Shown: positions 26,228 to 34,409, numbered from the stretch's first letter. The stretch: 64,000 nt of DNA from Spongiactinospora sp. TRM90649 (GCF_029382225.1 NZ_JARLTC010000015.1:1-64000); one strand, 5' to 3'. Notes: generated from the letters alone by a model not told the origin. Numbers and translations are program-made.

Positions 26228-26756
26228 AGGGCCTGATTCGGTTGCTTGCGGACCCCCACTTCACCAGTCCACGGGCGCCTGCCACAAGAGGTCTAGACAG
26301 GTCTGTACCGTGGGCCGACAGTCTTCTGGGGGTTCTGACAAACCACCTGTAACCGTTGTAATAACGGAATCTTATGAATGTCTGGCTTGTTATCGATTGC
26401 CGGGGCCGTCATCGCGCGCTGGACGGTCCGAACCCTTCGCTGAACGGTCTGCGGTGCGCCGGGCGGTCCGAGTCGCCACAACCAGAAAGCCCCCAGGTCA
26501 GCCAACCCCAATCCCGCGCGCCCTCATCACCTCTACCCACCACCCTCCGCACAACCCCGCCAGGCTAACCACCCTCCCTCCTCGGCCCAAGTAGGCCCCC
26601 CTCCGAAACCCCGCCCTCGCACTCCGCCGCCTCAGTGGGCCTCGCCGCGCCCGGGCGTCCTTCACTGACGGAGACCCGCAGACGGCGCCCGACGTGGGGC
26701 GTTGTTCCCGGCCCGCCTTCGGGTGAGGGCCCGGTGGCTCTGTAGGGTCAGGCGGT
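26228..26756. promoter_or_regulatory. Intergenic control region of acsA and Fic-like gene
   Basis: No credible ORF is seen in these 529 bases. The notable element is an inverted repeat CCGTTGTAATAACGG at 26353-26367, with surrounding AT-rich sequence that stands out from the GC-rich surroundings, about 140 bases upstream of acsA. It is a candidate operator and promoter for acsA. The rest (26500-26750) is C-rich on the plus strand without strong structure. Confidence 0.4.
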
Positions 26757-27557
26757 GTGAGTGACCCATTGGCTGTGATCGCCCAGTTGCCCGGTGTGCC
26801 CGAGGCGGTCGAGGAGGCCAGGGAGGCGGTGGACCGGCTCTACCGGCACCGTGTGCTGCGGCGGCGGAGTCCGGAGGTGTCGGCGGAGTCGGCGTTGCGC
26901 GGTGCGCGGGCCTCGGCCGCGCTGGAGGGCGTTGATGTGCCGCTGGGCTCCCTGCGCTCAGGCGAGGTAGAGGACCCGCTGGTCCAGGGCGCGCTGCGGG
27001 TGTCCGCCGAGCTGGGACGGCTGGGCGCCACCTGGCGCACGGCCCCGCGCCAGGTACTGGCCCGCCTGCACACCCTTGCGGCCACCGGAACGGCGGACCC
27101 TACCCACCTCGGCCGCCCACGGGTCGGCCCCTCCGCGGACCTGGAGCCCGTCACGGTCGAGGATCCGCTTGAGCTGGGCGAAGCGCCCGGCCCGGAGGAG
27201 ACCGCCGTCAGGATGGACGCGCTCGCCACCCTGATCACGAGCGGCACCAAGGCCCCGGCGGTGGTGACGGCCGCGGTCGTGCACGCCGAGATCGTGGCCC
27301 TGCGCCCGTTCGGCGTCGCCGACGGTCTGGTGGCGCGGGCGGCGGAACGGCTGACGCTGACGGAGTTCGGGCTCGATCCGAAGTCGCTGGCCGCGGTGGA
27401 GGTCGGACATGCCGAGACGTCATATGGTGAGAGCGTCCGGGCCTATCTGACCGGCAGCCGTGAAGGCGTGGGCCTTTGGTTACGGCACTGTGCCTCGGCG
27501 GTGACACTTGGCGTGCGAGAAGCCGTCGCGGTGTGCGAAGCGATGCAGCGCGGCTGA
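26757..27557 (+). CDS. Fic-fold protein with degenerate active site
   Basis: A 266-residue protein. An SAALEG segment (residues 53-58) fits the (S/T)xxxE(G/N) inhibitory-helix motif of class II Fic AMP-transferases, and a later LRPFGVADGLVARAA segment aligns with the Fic core HPFxxGNGRxxR. However, the catalytic His is replaced by Arg, and the Asn and first Arg of GNGR are lost, so AMP transfer is unlikely. Orthologues at this place in actinomycetes are often labelled oxidoreductase without evidence. The start GTG 26757 follows AGGCG weakly. It stands alone between acsA and the 6C RNA region. Confidence 0.7.
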   Translation: MSDPLAVIAQLPGVPEAVEEAREAVDRLYRHRVLRRRSPEVSAESALRGARASAALEGVDVPLGSLRSGEVEDPLVQGALRVSAELGRLGATWRTAPRQVLARLHTLAATGTADPTHLGRPRVGPSADLEPVTVEDPLELGEAPGPEETAVRMDALATLITSGTKAPAVVTAAVVHAEIVALRPFGVADGLVARAAERLTLTEFGLDPKSLAAVEVGHAETSYGESVRAYLTGSREGVGLWLRHCASAVTLGVREAVAVCEAMQRG

Positions 27558-28204
27558 CGCTGAGTGAGCGACCAGTCGGAGAAGCCCCAGCGTAGGGGCA
27601 GGAGGGTTCGGGCCGCCGTCAGGCGATCGGGCGCACCGGAAGGCCGTAAACACAGCGGACGGCGTCCCTGGGCTGGGACGCCGTCGCCTGCACGTCGCAC
27701 CGGGTTACCAAGCGTGCACCTCATATCCGTCGGACCGGGTCAAGCCCGTCTCGACGCGCCTCCCGCGGCTGGTCGCGCGTGGGTGCCCGGCGGCCGTGCC
27801 CGGACATTCCGTCCGTGACACCTTTCTACGTCGGATTGGGCCTGTTGGGAACCCCCCACCGCAAGACCTTTACCGTCCACCTTCATCAAATTGTGACGCA
27901 ATCGGATGAACCTCGCGTAAGCCCCTATAGGTGTCTTTCCAGGGGTATCTGGCCTGTTCGCGAGATGTTCGAGGGTGGCGTTTCGCTCACAGAGGGTGAT
28001 CGGTATAGGACCGAATACGGATGTCCGGATTCGGTAACACGTAGTAGTCGAACCGTTACCACGAAAAAACTTGGCGGAAACTACAGATTGCTCCTCGACG
28101 AAACTCAAGTCGATCGGGCAGCATACGTTGGTATCTCCCTAAACTGGAGTGACTGTGCACGGGGCAGCTTTGCAAGTCCCTTGCCATGCTCTGGTCAAGT
28201 GTTG
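27558..28204. other. Gene-free stretch with lower GC upstream of the 6C RNA
   Basis: About 650 bases between the Fic-like gene and the 6C RNA. The part 27830-28200 is clearly less GC-rich than the surroundings. It contains an imperfect hairpin at 28011-28034 (CCGAAT-CGG-ATGT-CCG-ATTCGG). An open frame of 146 codons (27779-28219) exists but has no family resemblance, no ribosome site and poor actinomycete codon use, so I do not call it. Streptomyces has a reported 6S-like RNA gene in this same syntenic gap (between SCO3558 and SCO3559), so another RNA is possible. Confidence 0.5.
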
Positions 28205-28300
28205 AAAGCTTTCTTCTGAAACGGGACCGGCTCTACCCCCCCGGAGCCGGACCGGTTGGCGACCCCCGCTCTCCCCCCCGGCGGGGGTCGCCCCCTTTCG
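28205..28300 (+). ncRNA. 6C small RNA
   Basis: Two adjacent hairpins with C-rich loops define the 6C family: stem CCGGCTC/GAGCCGG at 28227-28250 with loop TACCCCCCC, and a 12-bp stem GGCGACCCCCGC/GCGGGGGTCGCC at 28258-28292 with loop TCTCCCCCCCG. The RNA is on the plus strand, just ahead of the ssd/tad genes, as B11 lies between Rv3660c and Rv3661 in M. tuberculosis. C-rich loops pair with G-rich ribosome sites of target mRNAs. The 5' end is estimated; TTGCCA at 28181-28186 and AAAGCT at 28205-28210 could be its promoter hexamers. The second hairpin may also end transcription. Confidence 0.85.
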
Positions 28301-28496
28301 CCTCCCGAAGTGAGGCGCTTCCAGCGCTTATCCCTCTACATCACCTATGCCGGTAGATGATGGACGAGACTGCGTAAGCCGCCTGTTAATCCTGCGCTCC
28401 GCCGTCTCGGCGAAGGCCTCCAGAGGCGCGCCGACCTCACCGCCATGCCCCTCGGCCGCCCGTTGTCCACAGGCGCCGGCGCTGGTGGAGGCCGGG

Positions 28497-28519
28497 TTAT
28501 CCACAGAACCGCGTTCGGT
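28497..28519 (+). promoter_or_regulatory. Tad-locus cis motif, copy 1
   Basis: The string TTATCCACAGAACCGCGTTCGGT lies 59 bases before the ssd start. The same TTATCCACAGAA-N5-TTCGGT layout occurs twice before the flp gene. A DnaA-box-like TTGTCCACA is also present at 28463-28471. Likely a shared operator or promoter element for the pilus genes; the binding factor is unknown. Confidence 0.55.
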
Positions 28520-28578
28520 CGCGGAGCGGCTTGCGCCGCTCACTCAAAGTGGGGACTCCGAACTCGAAGGAGGCCCCC

Positions 28579-29655
28579 GTGATCCGCCCGCTGGTCATCA
28601 CCGAAGACCACGATCTGCTCGACGACCTGCTTCGCATCTCGGCCGCGGCGGGCACGGAACTCGACGTGGCCCACTCGCCCGCCCTCGCCCGGCCGTACTG
28701 GAGCCGGGCGCCCGTGGTGATCGTGGGGGCCGACGCGGCCGACGCCGTGGCCTCCTGCGGGGCGCCCCCGCGCGCCCGCGTGCTGCTGGTCACCCGCGAA
28801 GACGCCGACTCCGACACCTACCGCCGATGCGTGGCCATCGGGGCGCAGGCCGTCCTCGAACTCCCCGCCGCCGAGCGCCGCCTGGTCGACGAGTTCGCCG
28901 ACACCACCGAGCCGAGCGCCCACGCCGGGCTGGTCGTCTGCGTCGTGGGCGGCAGCGGCGGGGTCGGGGCCAGCGCCTTCTCGGCCGCGCTCGCCCGCGT
29001 GGCCGCCCGGCGGCGGCTTCGCACCCTCCTGCTCGACGCCGACCCGCTCGGCGGCGGCCTCGACGTCATGGTCGCCGGAGAGGAGACGACGGGTGCCCGC
29101 TGGTCGGAGCTGGTGGCCCGCGAGGGCAGGGTCAATCCCGGCGCGCTGCAGGCCGTCCTGCCCGCGTTCGGCGAGCTGTTCGTGCTGGCCTTCGACCGGG
29201 GCCTGGCCGAGGCCGTTCCGCCCGAGGCCATGCGATCCGTGCTGGAGTCGGCGAAGCGCGGCTTCGACCTCGTGGTGGTCGATCTGCCCCGCCAACTCGA
29301 CGAGGCGGCGGCCGAAGCCCTGGTCCGCGCCACCACCACCGTGATCGTGGTCCGTCCCGACGTGCGCGGCACGCTGTCGGCCGACCAGGTGCTCCGCACC
29401 CTGCGGCCGCACGCGGGCGAGGTCCGTGCCCTGCTGCGACACGGCCTTGTCGAGGAGCGGGTGGTCCTCTCCTCGCTGCGCGTGCCGTGCGCGGGGGTCC
29501 TCCCCGACGAGCCGCGGTTCGGCCGCCTGGTCAACGACGGCCACGGCCCTCCGGTGGCCCCCAAGTCCCCGCTGGGGCGCTTCTGCGGTGCCTTCCTCGA
29601 ATCGTTCCTCGCCGAGCACGGCACCGACCAGAGCGCCGAACGGGGGCGGTCATGA
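28579..29655 (+). CDS. ssd: CpaE/TadZ-like septum-site-determining protein (Ssd)
   Basis: A 358-residue MinD/ParA-like protein with an N-terminal pseudo-receiver-like part (VIRPLVITEDHDLLDDLLRI) and a C-terminal ATPase-like domain. The Walker A region reads VGGSGGVGASAFSAALA, lacking the Lys and Thr of a working P-loop, as in other CpaE/TadZ-type and Rv3660c-like proteins. The DADPLGGGLDV and VVVDLPRQLDE segments keep the rest of the fold. TadZ-type proteins place the pilus machine at the cell pole or septum. Start GTG 28579 follows AAGGAGG. Its stop overlaps the tadA start. Confidence 0.88.
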   Translation: MIRPLVITEDHDLLDDLLRISAAAGTELDVAHSPALARPYWSRAPVVIVGADAADAVASCGAPPRARVLLVTREDADSDTYRRCVAIGAQAVLELPAAERRLVDEFADTTEPSAHAGLVVCVVGGSGGVGASAFSAALARVAARRRLRTLLLDADPLGGGLDVMVAGEETTGARWSELVAREGRVNPGALQAVLPAFGELFVLAFDRGLAEAVPPEAMRSVLESAKRGFDLVVVDLPRQLDEAAAEALVRATTTVIVVRPDVRGTLSADQVLRTLRPHAGEVRALLRHGLVEERVVLSSLRVPCAGVLPDEPRFGRLVNDGHGPPVAPKSPLGRFCGAFLESFLAEHGTDQSAERGRS

Positions 29656-30827
29656 CCCGCGCCGAGTCCGTCTCACCCGAACTGGTGGAAGCGGTGCGCG
29701 TCCGCCTGGCCCGCGCGGGGGTCGAGCCGAGCGCCGCTCACGTGGCCGTCGCGCTCAGGGCCGAGAACGCCGTGCTGGGCGACGCCGAGGTCCTGTCCGT
29801 CGCGCGGGCGCTCTGCGCCGACCTCATCGGCGCGGGGCCGCTGGAGCCGCTGCTCGCCCAGCCCGACGTCACCGACGTGCTGGTGAACGGCCCGCACGCG
29901 GTCTGGATCGACGACGGCTGCGGCCTGCGCCGCACCTCGGTGACCTTTCCCGACGACGAGGCCGTGCGCCGGTTGGCGCAGCGGCTCGCGGCCACGGCGG
30001 GCCGCCGCCTCGACGACGCCTCGCCGTTCGTCGACGCACGGCTGGCCGGCGGCGTGCGGCTGCACGCGATCCTGCCGCCCCTGGTGCCGGGCGGCGCCTG
30101 CCTGTCGCTCCGCCTGCCTCCCCGGCGTGCCTTCACCCTTTCCGACCTCGTCTCGGCGGGCACCATCCCGGCCTCGGCGATCGTGGTGCTGACCGGCCTC
30201 ATCACCGCCCGGCTCGCATTCCTGGTCACCGGCGGCACGGGCACCGGCAAGACCACCCTGCTCAGCGCCCTGCTGTCCCTCGCCGACCCAGGCGAACGGC
30301 TCCTCCTGGTCGAAGACTCGGCCGAACTGCGTCCTGCTCACCCTCATGTGGTCAGGCTTGAATCACGCCCGGCCAACGTCGAGGGCGTGGGCGGAGTATC
30401 GCTGCGCGATCTCGTCCGCCAGGCACTGCGCATGCGGCCGGACCGGCTCGTCGTCGGCGAGGTCAGGGGCCAGGAGGTGACCGACCTGCTGCAGGCCCTC
30501 AACACGGGCCACGAGGGCGGCTGCGGCACCCTGCACGCCAACGCCGCGGCCGACGTCATCCCCCGCCTGGAAGCCCTCGCCTGCGCGGCGGGCCTGAGCC
30601 GCGAGGCCGTCCACAGCCAGGTCGCGGCCGCCCTCGACGTCGTCATCCACCTCGTCCGCGACCACGGCACCGGCCGCCGCCGAATCGCCGAGATCAGCCT
30701 CCTCCACCGCACCCCCTCCGGCCTGGTCACCGTAGCCCCTGCTATCACCTTCCCCCTCAACGAACCCCCCACCCCCGGCCCCGCCCTACCCACACTCGCC
30801 ACCCACCTCCCAGGAATCTCCCCGTGA
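29652..30827 (+). CDS. tadA: TadA/CpaF pilus assembly ATPase
   Basis: A 391-residue secretion ATPase of the GspE/VirB11 superfamily. Walker A is VTGGTGTGKTTLL, Asp box LLVEDSAELRP, Walker B LRMRPDRLVVGEVRG, and His box NTGHEGGCGTLHANAAAD. It powers pilus extension on the inner face of the membrane together with TadB and TadC. ATG 29652 overlaps the ssd stop (ATGA) giving coupled synthesis. The last 40 residues are Pro-rich and unrelated to the ATPase core. Counterpart of Rv3659c. Confidence 0.93.
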   Translation: MTRAESVSPELVEAVRVRLARAGVEPSAAHVAVALRAENAVLGDAEVLSVARALCADLIGAGPLEPLLAQPDVTDVLVNGPHAVWIDDGCGLRRTSVTFPDDEAVRRLAQRLAATAGRRLDDASPFVDARLAGGVRLHAILPPLVPGGACLSLRLPPRRAFTLSDLVSAGTIPASAIVVLTGLITARLAFLVTGGTGTGKTTLLSALLSLADPGERLLLVEDSAELRPAHPHVVRLESRPANVEGVGGVSLRDLVRQALRMRPDRLVVGEVRGQEVTDLLQALNTGHEGGCGTLHANAAADVIPRLEALACAAGLSREAVHSQVAAALDVVIHLVRDHGTGRRRIAEISLLHRTPSGLVTVAPAITFPLNEPPTPGPALPTLATHLPGISP

Positions 30828-31082
30828 CGGCGTCCCCTCCATGCCCGGTGGTCCGGCGACGCCCCCAGGTTTGGACGGCTGAGCCGTGCGATCCGCCATG
30901 TGGCCAGGCCCTCCGCACCGCCCACCCTGCGGGGGTGTACTTGTGACGGCCTCGCCTTCGTGGTCGGTGGTCCTTGGCGACATCTTCCGGTTCAAGGGGC
31001 CGACCTGCGTGTGTTCCGATCTGGCCTCGGTCATCCCCGCCGTTTGGTGTGATGGCGATCGCCTGCCCAGGGGGCTTCCGTG
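30828..31082 (+). other. tadA-tadB gap with imperfect internal repeat
   Basis: Unlike the compact ends of ssd and tadA, 255 bases separate tadA and tadB. Two related segments, 30824-30860 and 30943-30981, both start GTGACGGC and share GGTGGTCC and GGCGAC. No ORF is credible. The second unit lies about 100 bases before tadB. Confidence 0.4.
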
Positions 31083-31958
31083 ATGGTTCTGACCGTTGCG
31101 TGTCTTGTCGCTCTGGCGGTGTGGGTCTGGACGATGCCCAAGGTCGGTACGACCAGATTGCTTCGCCTGATGGCGGAGCCGTCTCGTGCCGGGCAGGCTT
31201 CACCGCCGGCGTCGAGGGCCGGTGTCGAGGCTGGTTCCAGGCTCCTACCGCAGAGTCGTCCCATTGCCTCCGAACCCCTCTTCGATGCTCACAAGGCCGT
31301 CGGGCGACTCGCCGGAGTGGTGGGGGAGGCGCTTCCGCCGTGGCTGTGGGCGCTTGTTGTGCGACTGCCGTTCGTCGCGCGGTTGGTGCCTGGAGCCGGG
31401 CAGGGCAAGCGCGCCGAGCTCTGGCGTACGGCCTGCCTCGAACTCTGCCAGGGGCTCGGTGCCGAGCTGGCCGCAGGGCGCACGCCGTCCGAGGCGCTGT
31501 CCCGGGTGGCCGCCTGGGTCAGATTTCCGGAGGCGTCGGCCGGGCAGGCGCTGGAAGCCGCGGCCCGAGACGGCGGTGACGTGCCGGGGGTCCTCGCCGC
31601 GATCGCCCCCGAAGACGGCGGTGAGGGCTTACGAGGGCTCGCCGCCTGCTGGCGGGTGAGCACCGGCGTCGGCGCGAGTCTGTCCACGCTCGTGGATCGC
31701 GTGGAAACCGGCCTCAGAGCCGCCCAGACGCATCGTCAAGACACGTCGGCCCAACTCGCGGGCCCACGGGCCACCGCGCGTCTTCTGGCCGCCCTGCCGC
31801 TTCTGGGGCTTCTCATGGCCACCGGCTTGGGGATGAACCCGCTCGCCTTCCTCTTCGGCGACCCGATCGGGCTAGCGACCCTGGCCGCCGGTCTGTCCCT
31901 GAACGCCTGCGGCCTCTGGTGGACCGGCAGGCTGGTCGCCCGCGCGGAGCGGGCCTAG
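31083..31958 (+). CDS. tadB: TadB-like pilus assembly membrane protein
   Basis: A 291-residue type II secretion F-domain protein: an N-terminal membrane helix (VACLVALAVWVWTM), a soluble helical F domain (ELCQGLGAELAAGRTPSEAL, AARDGGDVPGVLAAIA), and two C-terminal helices (LLAALPLLGLLMATGLGMNP and IGLATLAAGLSLNACGLWW). It would be the inner-membrane platform on which TadA acts. The start is ATG 31083 (GTG 31080 is adjacent). TadC follows 14 bases after the stop. Counterpart of Rv3658c. Confidence 0.88.
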   Translation: MVLTVACLVALAVWVWTMPKVGTTRLLRLMAEPSRAGQASPPASRAGVEAGSRLLPQSRPIASEPLFDAHKAVGRLAGVVGEALPPWLWALVVRLPFVARLVPGAGQGKRAELWRTACLELCQGLGAELAAGRTPSEALSRVAAWVRFPEASAGQALEAAARDGGDVPGVLAAIAPEDGGEGLRGLAACWRVSTGVGASLSTLVDRVETGLRAAQTHRQDTSAQLAGPRATARLLAALPLLGLLMATGLGMNPLAFLFGDPIGLATLAAGLSLNACGLWWTGRLVARAERA

Positions 31959-31972
31959 GAAGCGAGGCACCT

Positions 31973-33052
31973 TTGACGATCGTGATCGCTACCGCGTCGA
32001 TCTGGGCGGCGGCCTGGCTCTGGCTCGGGTTCTCCCCGGCGGACCACCGTTTGAAGGCCATTCGCGAGGCCGACCGCCTCCGCCGGAGCGTCGGCCCCGC
32101 CAACGGCACAGGTCGTCCTGGGCCTGCCGTCCACGATCAGGCATGGGCTCGTGCCGCCTTGGACCGTGGGCAGGAGCTTTGGCCATCCCACCGCACAGAC
32201 CATCAGCGGTTCCTCGTCGACGCCGGGCCCTCGTCACACTCCATCGGGAACCGCCTTCGGGCACGTGGCAGGTTGTCGGGCGTCTCCCCGCCACGACCCG
32301 GCCATCAGGCGCTGTTCGTCTCTCCCCGGGCGGAGCCTTCCCCGCGCCCCGGCACCGTCAGATCAGCCGCTCCAGCGGACCAGGCTTCCGCTGGGGGCTA
32401 CCGGCCGATGACGCCCGGCAGAGGGTTGCGTGTCGGCCGTCTGGGACGGGTGGGCATCCGGGATCTGACGTTCGCGGCTGGTTCGGCGCTGCTCGGCGTC
32501 ATGATCTTCGGCGTCGGTGTCACAGGCGTCTTCGCCGGCGTCCTCATTTTCGGCGGTGCTCTCATCACGCTCCGCCTACGTCCGCCCCAGGAGTCCCGCC
32601 GCGACACGGCTCGGATCCTCGCCGATCTTCCGCTCGCCGCCGATCTCACGGCCGCCTGCCTTCGGGCGGGCCGTCCGTTGACGAGCGCGTTGGAGGCCAC
32701 GGCGGTCGCGATCGGAGGCCCGCTCGGCGACCGTCTCGCCTGGGTGACCGGCCAGCTTCGCCTCGGGGCCGCGCCGGAGGAGGCATGGTCCTCGCTGCTC
32801 TATGAGAGCTGCACGGCACAACTCGCCCGGACCATGGTCCGCGCCTCGACCACCGGCTCCCCGGTCGCCGACGCCTTGACCCGGCTCGCCGACGACGCCT
32901 CGGCGACGGCCCGCGCCACCTCTTCCGCCGCCGCCCGGCGAGTCGGCATCCAGGCGGTGGCACCGCTCGGCCTTTGCTTTCTGCCCGCCTTCATCCTTCT
33001 CGGAATCGTTCCAGTGATTGCCGTCCTGGCCGCCCGGGTGTTGATCGTGTGA
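31973..33052 (+). CDS. tadC: TadC-like pilus assembly membrane protein with long linker
   Basis: A 359-residue protein, longer than the mycobacterial version (about 190). The C-terminal 200 residues form the F domain (RDTARILADLPLAADLTAAC LRAGRPLTSALEATAVAIGG) between two pairs of hydrophobic helices. Between the first helix (residues 2-20) and this core lies a Pro/Arg/Ser-rich segment of about 110 residues (around 45-160) without family resemblance. The start TTG 31973 has AGGAAGCGAGG before it. It is the second platform protein of the pilus, adjacent to TadB. Confidence 0.82.
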   Translation: MTIVIATASIWAAAWLWLGFSPADHRLKAIREADRLRRSVGPANGTGRPGPAVHDQAWARAALDRGQELWPSHRTDHQRFLVDAGPSSHSIGNRLRARGRLSGVSPPRPGHQALFVSPRAEPSPRPGTVRSAAPADQASAGGYRPMTPGRGLRVGRLGRVGIRDLTFAAGSALLGVMIFGVGVTGVFAGVLIFGGALITLRLRPPQESRRDTARILADLPLAADLTAACLRAGRPLTSALEATAVAIGGPLGDRLAWVTGQLRLGAAPEEAWSSLLYESCTAQLARTMVRASTTGSPVADALTRLADDASATARATSSAAARRVGIQAVAPLGLCFLPAFILLGIVPVIAVLAARVLIV

Positions 33053-34233
33053 CCCGATCCCCATGGAGACGCCATCGCATATTCTTCTAGTGAACAGATA
33101 ATTCGGATATGGCCGGTCGTCTCAAAGTGAGACACTGCTCTGATGCCAACGTGATTTACCTGCCATTCTTGTAATTCGTCTGAGGTGTGATGGTGTGCCC
33201 GGCCGAGGAGGCTCCGTGGCCGCCTCATGCCGATGCGGCGGGGGATTTGGGCGGCTCATTTCACCTGCCGAGATCGCGGCTCACGGGCCGAGGAGATCGA
33301 GTCCCGGGCGCGCGCCGCGACCACGAGCAGGTCGCATCCGTTCGGGTCGCCCGCTGAGCGTGGGGCAGACGCTCGTCGTCACACCGCCGTGACGGTGGCC
33401 GCCATGGCGAGACGGCACCGGGCGATCCGTGGCGGTGTTGGTGGTGTCTCGCCGACCAGTGTGCATGGGAGCGGTCATGTCGGAGTCCGCGCGGATCGGC
33501 TGCTTCTGAGGGCAGGGTCCTCCACCACTGCGATGAGACATGGTCCGGCGCTGACCGGTCCGAACCGGTATCCGAGCGGGTGCGACGTTCCACCAGGACT
33601 GCGTGATCGGCGAGGCTGCGGCCAAGTGCCGGGTCTACTGCTGGACACGACATCACTGAGGCCGCCACTGTCAGGCATCGCGCGAAGCGATGAGACCCCC
33701 GGGTTGGCCGTCCTCATGTGACACCGACCCAGCGGAAGCGCCGTCGCCGAGATCGCTCGGTCGAGGATCGCGCAGTCGGCTCATTCATGAGTGCCCACTT
33801 CCGAGGGTGACGGCAAGGCGTTGCGTTCGGGCAGGTCACGGCACTCATGCAGGCGTTTCCTGGACGCCTCTGGCGGGAGGGCTCAACCGAAGGAGCGCCG
33901 CGTGTTCGTCGAATCGGGCGCAAGCTCTGCCTGGATCGTTCGGGCCGGTGGGTCCCGCGCCGCGAGAGACGGCCGGTCTTACTCCTGTGAAGCAGGAGAA
34001 GGCTCCTCCGATCCAGACGCCCGATCTCTGTGGAGTCTGCCGATACGACTCCATTCCCCCGATTCGTAGGTGCCACTCTCTTGCGCACGGCGGGTGTCTC
34101 TTTGCGGCACCTTGGCGCCACTCAAGGTCATCTTCCGGGTGCTTGCCGGATATGGAACATAATTCGGTTTCGAAATCGAGCATCTTTCTGGTGAGAGGCC
34201 GGGCCGGGGGCGTCCGGGGGCTTAAGGGCTGCG

Positions 34234-34256
34234 TTATCCACAGAATTGGATTCGGT
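34234..34256 (+). promoter_or_regulatory. Tad-locus cis motif, copy 2
   Basis: TTATCCACAGAATTGGATTCGGT, followed by TTGGAATG. Same spacing as copies 1 and 3 (eight bases between TTATCCACA and TTCGGT). It lies 153 bases before the flp start. Confidence 0.55.
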
Positions 34257-34306
34257 TTGGAATGTTCGCTGGTCGGGGAGCCGTGCTTCGGGTCATTCTC
34301 TCTGGG

Positions 34307-34329
34307 TTATCCACAGAATGCGGTTCGGT
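34307..34329 (+). promoter_or_regulatory. Tad-locus cis motif, copy 3
   Basis: TTATCCACAGAATGCGGTTCGGT, followed by TTGGATG, 80 bases before the flp start and 73 bases after copy 2 (seven helical turns). The extended TTCGGTTTGGA(A)TG end is shared with copy 2 only. Confidence 0.55.
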
Positions 34330-34409
34330 TTGGATGGGCGGGTGGGGATTCGGCGAGCCTGGCGGAGTCGCCGGGCGAGGGGCCCGGTGCCGGAGGTCGG
34401 GAGGCCGAG

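Larger units (their letters stand above)
33053..34409. other. Gene-free 1.36-kb stretch inside the tad locus
   Basis: Between tadC and the flp gene, where related genomes have nearly none. Frames here (for example 33227-33721 and the upstream part of 33690-34706) have no conserved domain, poor codon periodicity and no ribosome sites. The start (33060-33180) is noticeably AT-rich. Its right end contains copies 2 and 3 of the tad cis motif. I see no RNA gene or terminator of note, although 33979-33998 holds a small CTCCTG-CAGGAG hairpin. Confidence 0.55.

Noticed and set aside
27779-28219. 146-codon frame upstream of ssd as a gene
   Set aside because: It has no ribosome site, no family resemblance, lower GC and codon use unlike neighbours, and overlaps the probable start of the 6C RNA.
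28463-28505. DnaA-box-like sites as a replication origin
   Set aside because: Only two boxes close together, no dnaA/dnaN/gyrB neighbours and no AT-rich unwinding region; better explained as part of the tad cis motif.
33227-33721. Open frames in the tadC-flp gap as genes
   Set aside because: They are Arg/Ser/Pro-rich without domain or ribosome site, and several frames are open at once, which is expected from base composition.
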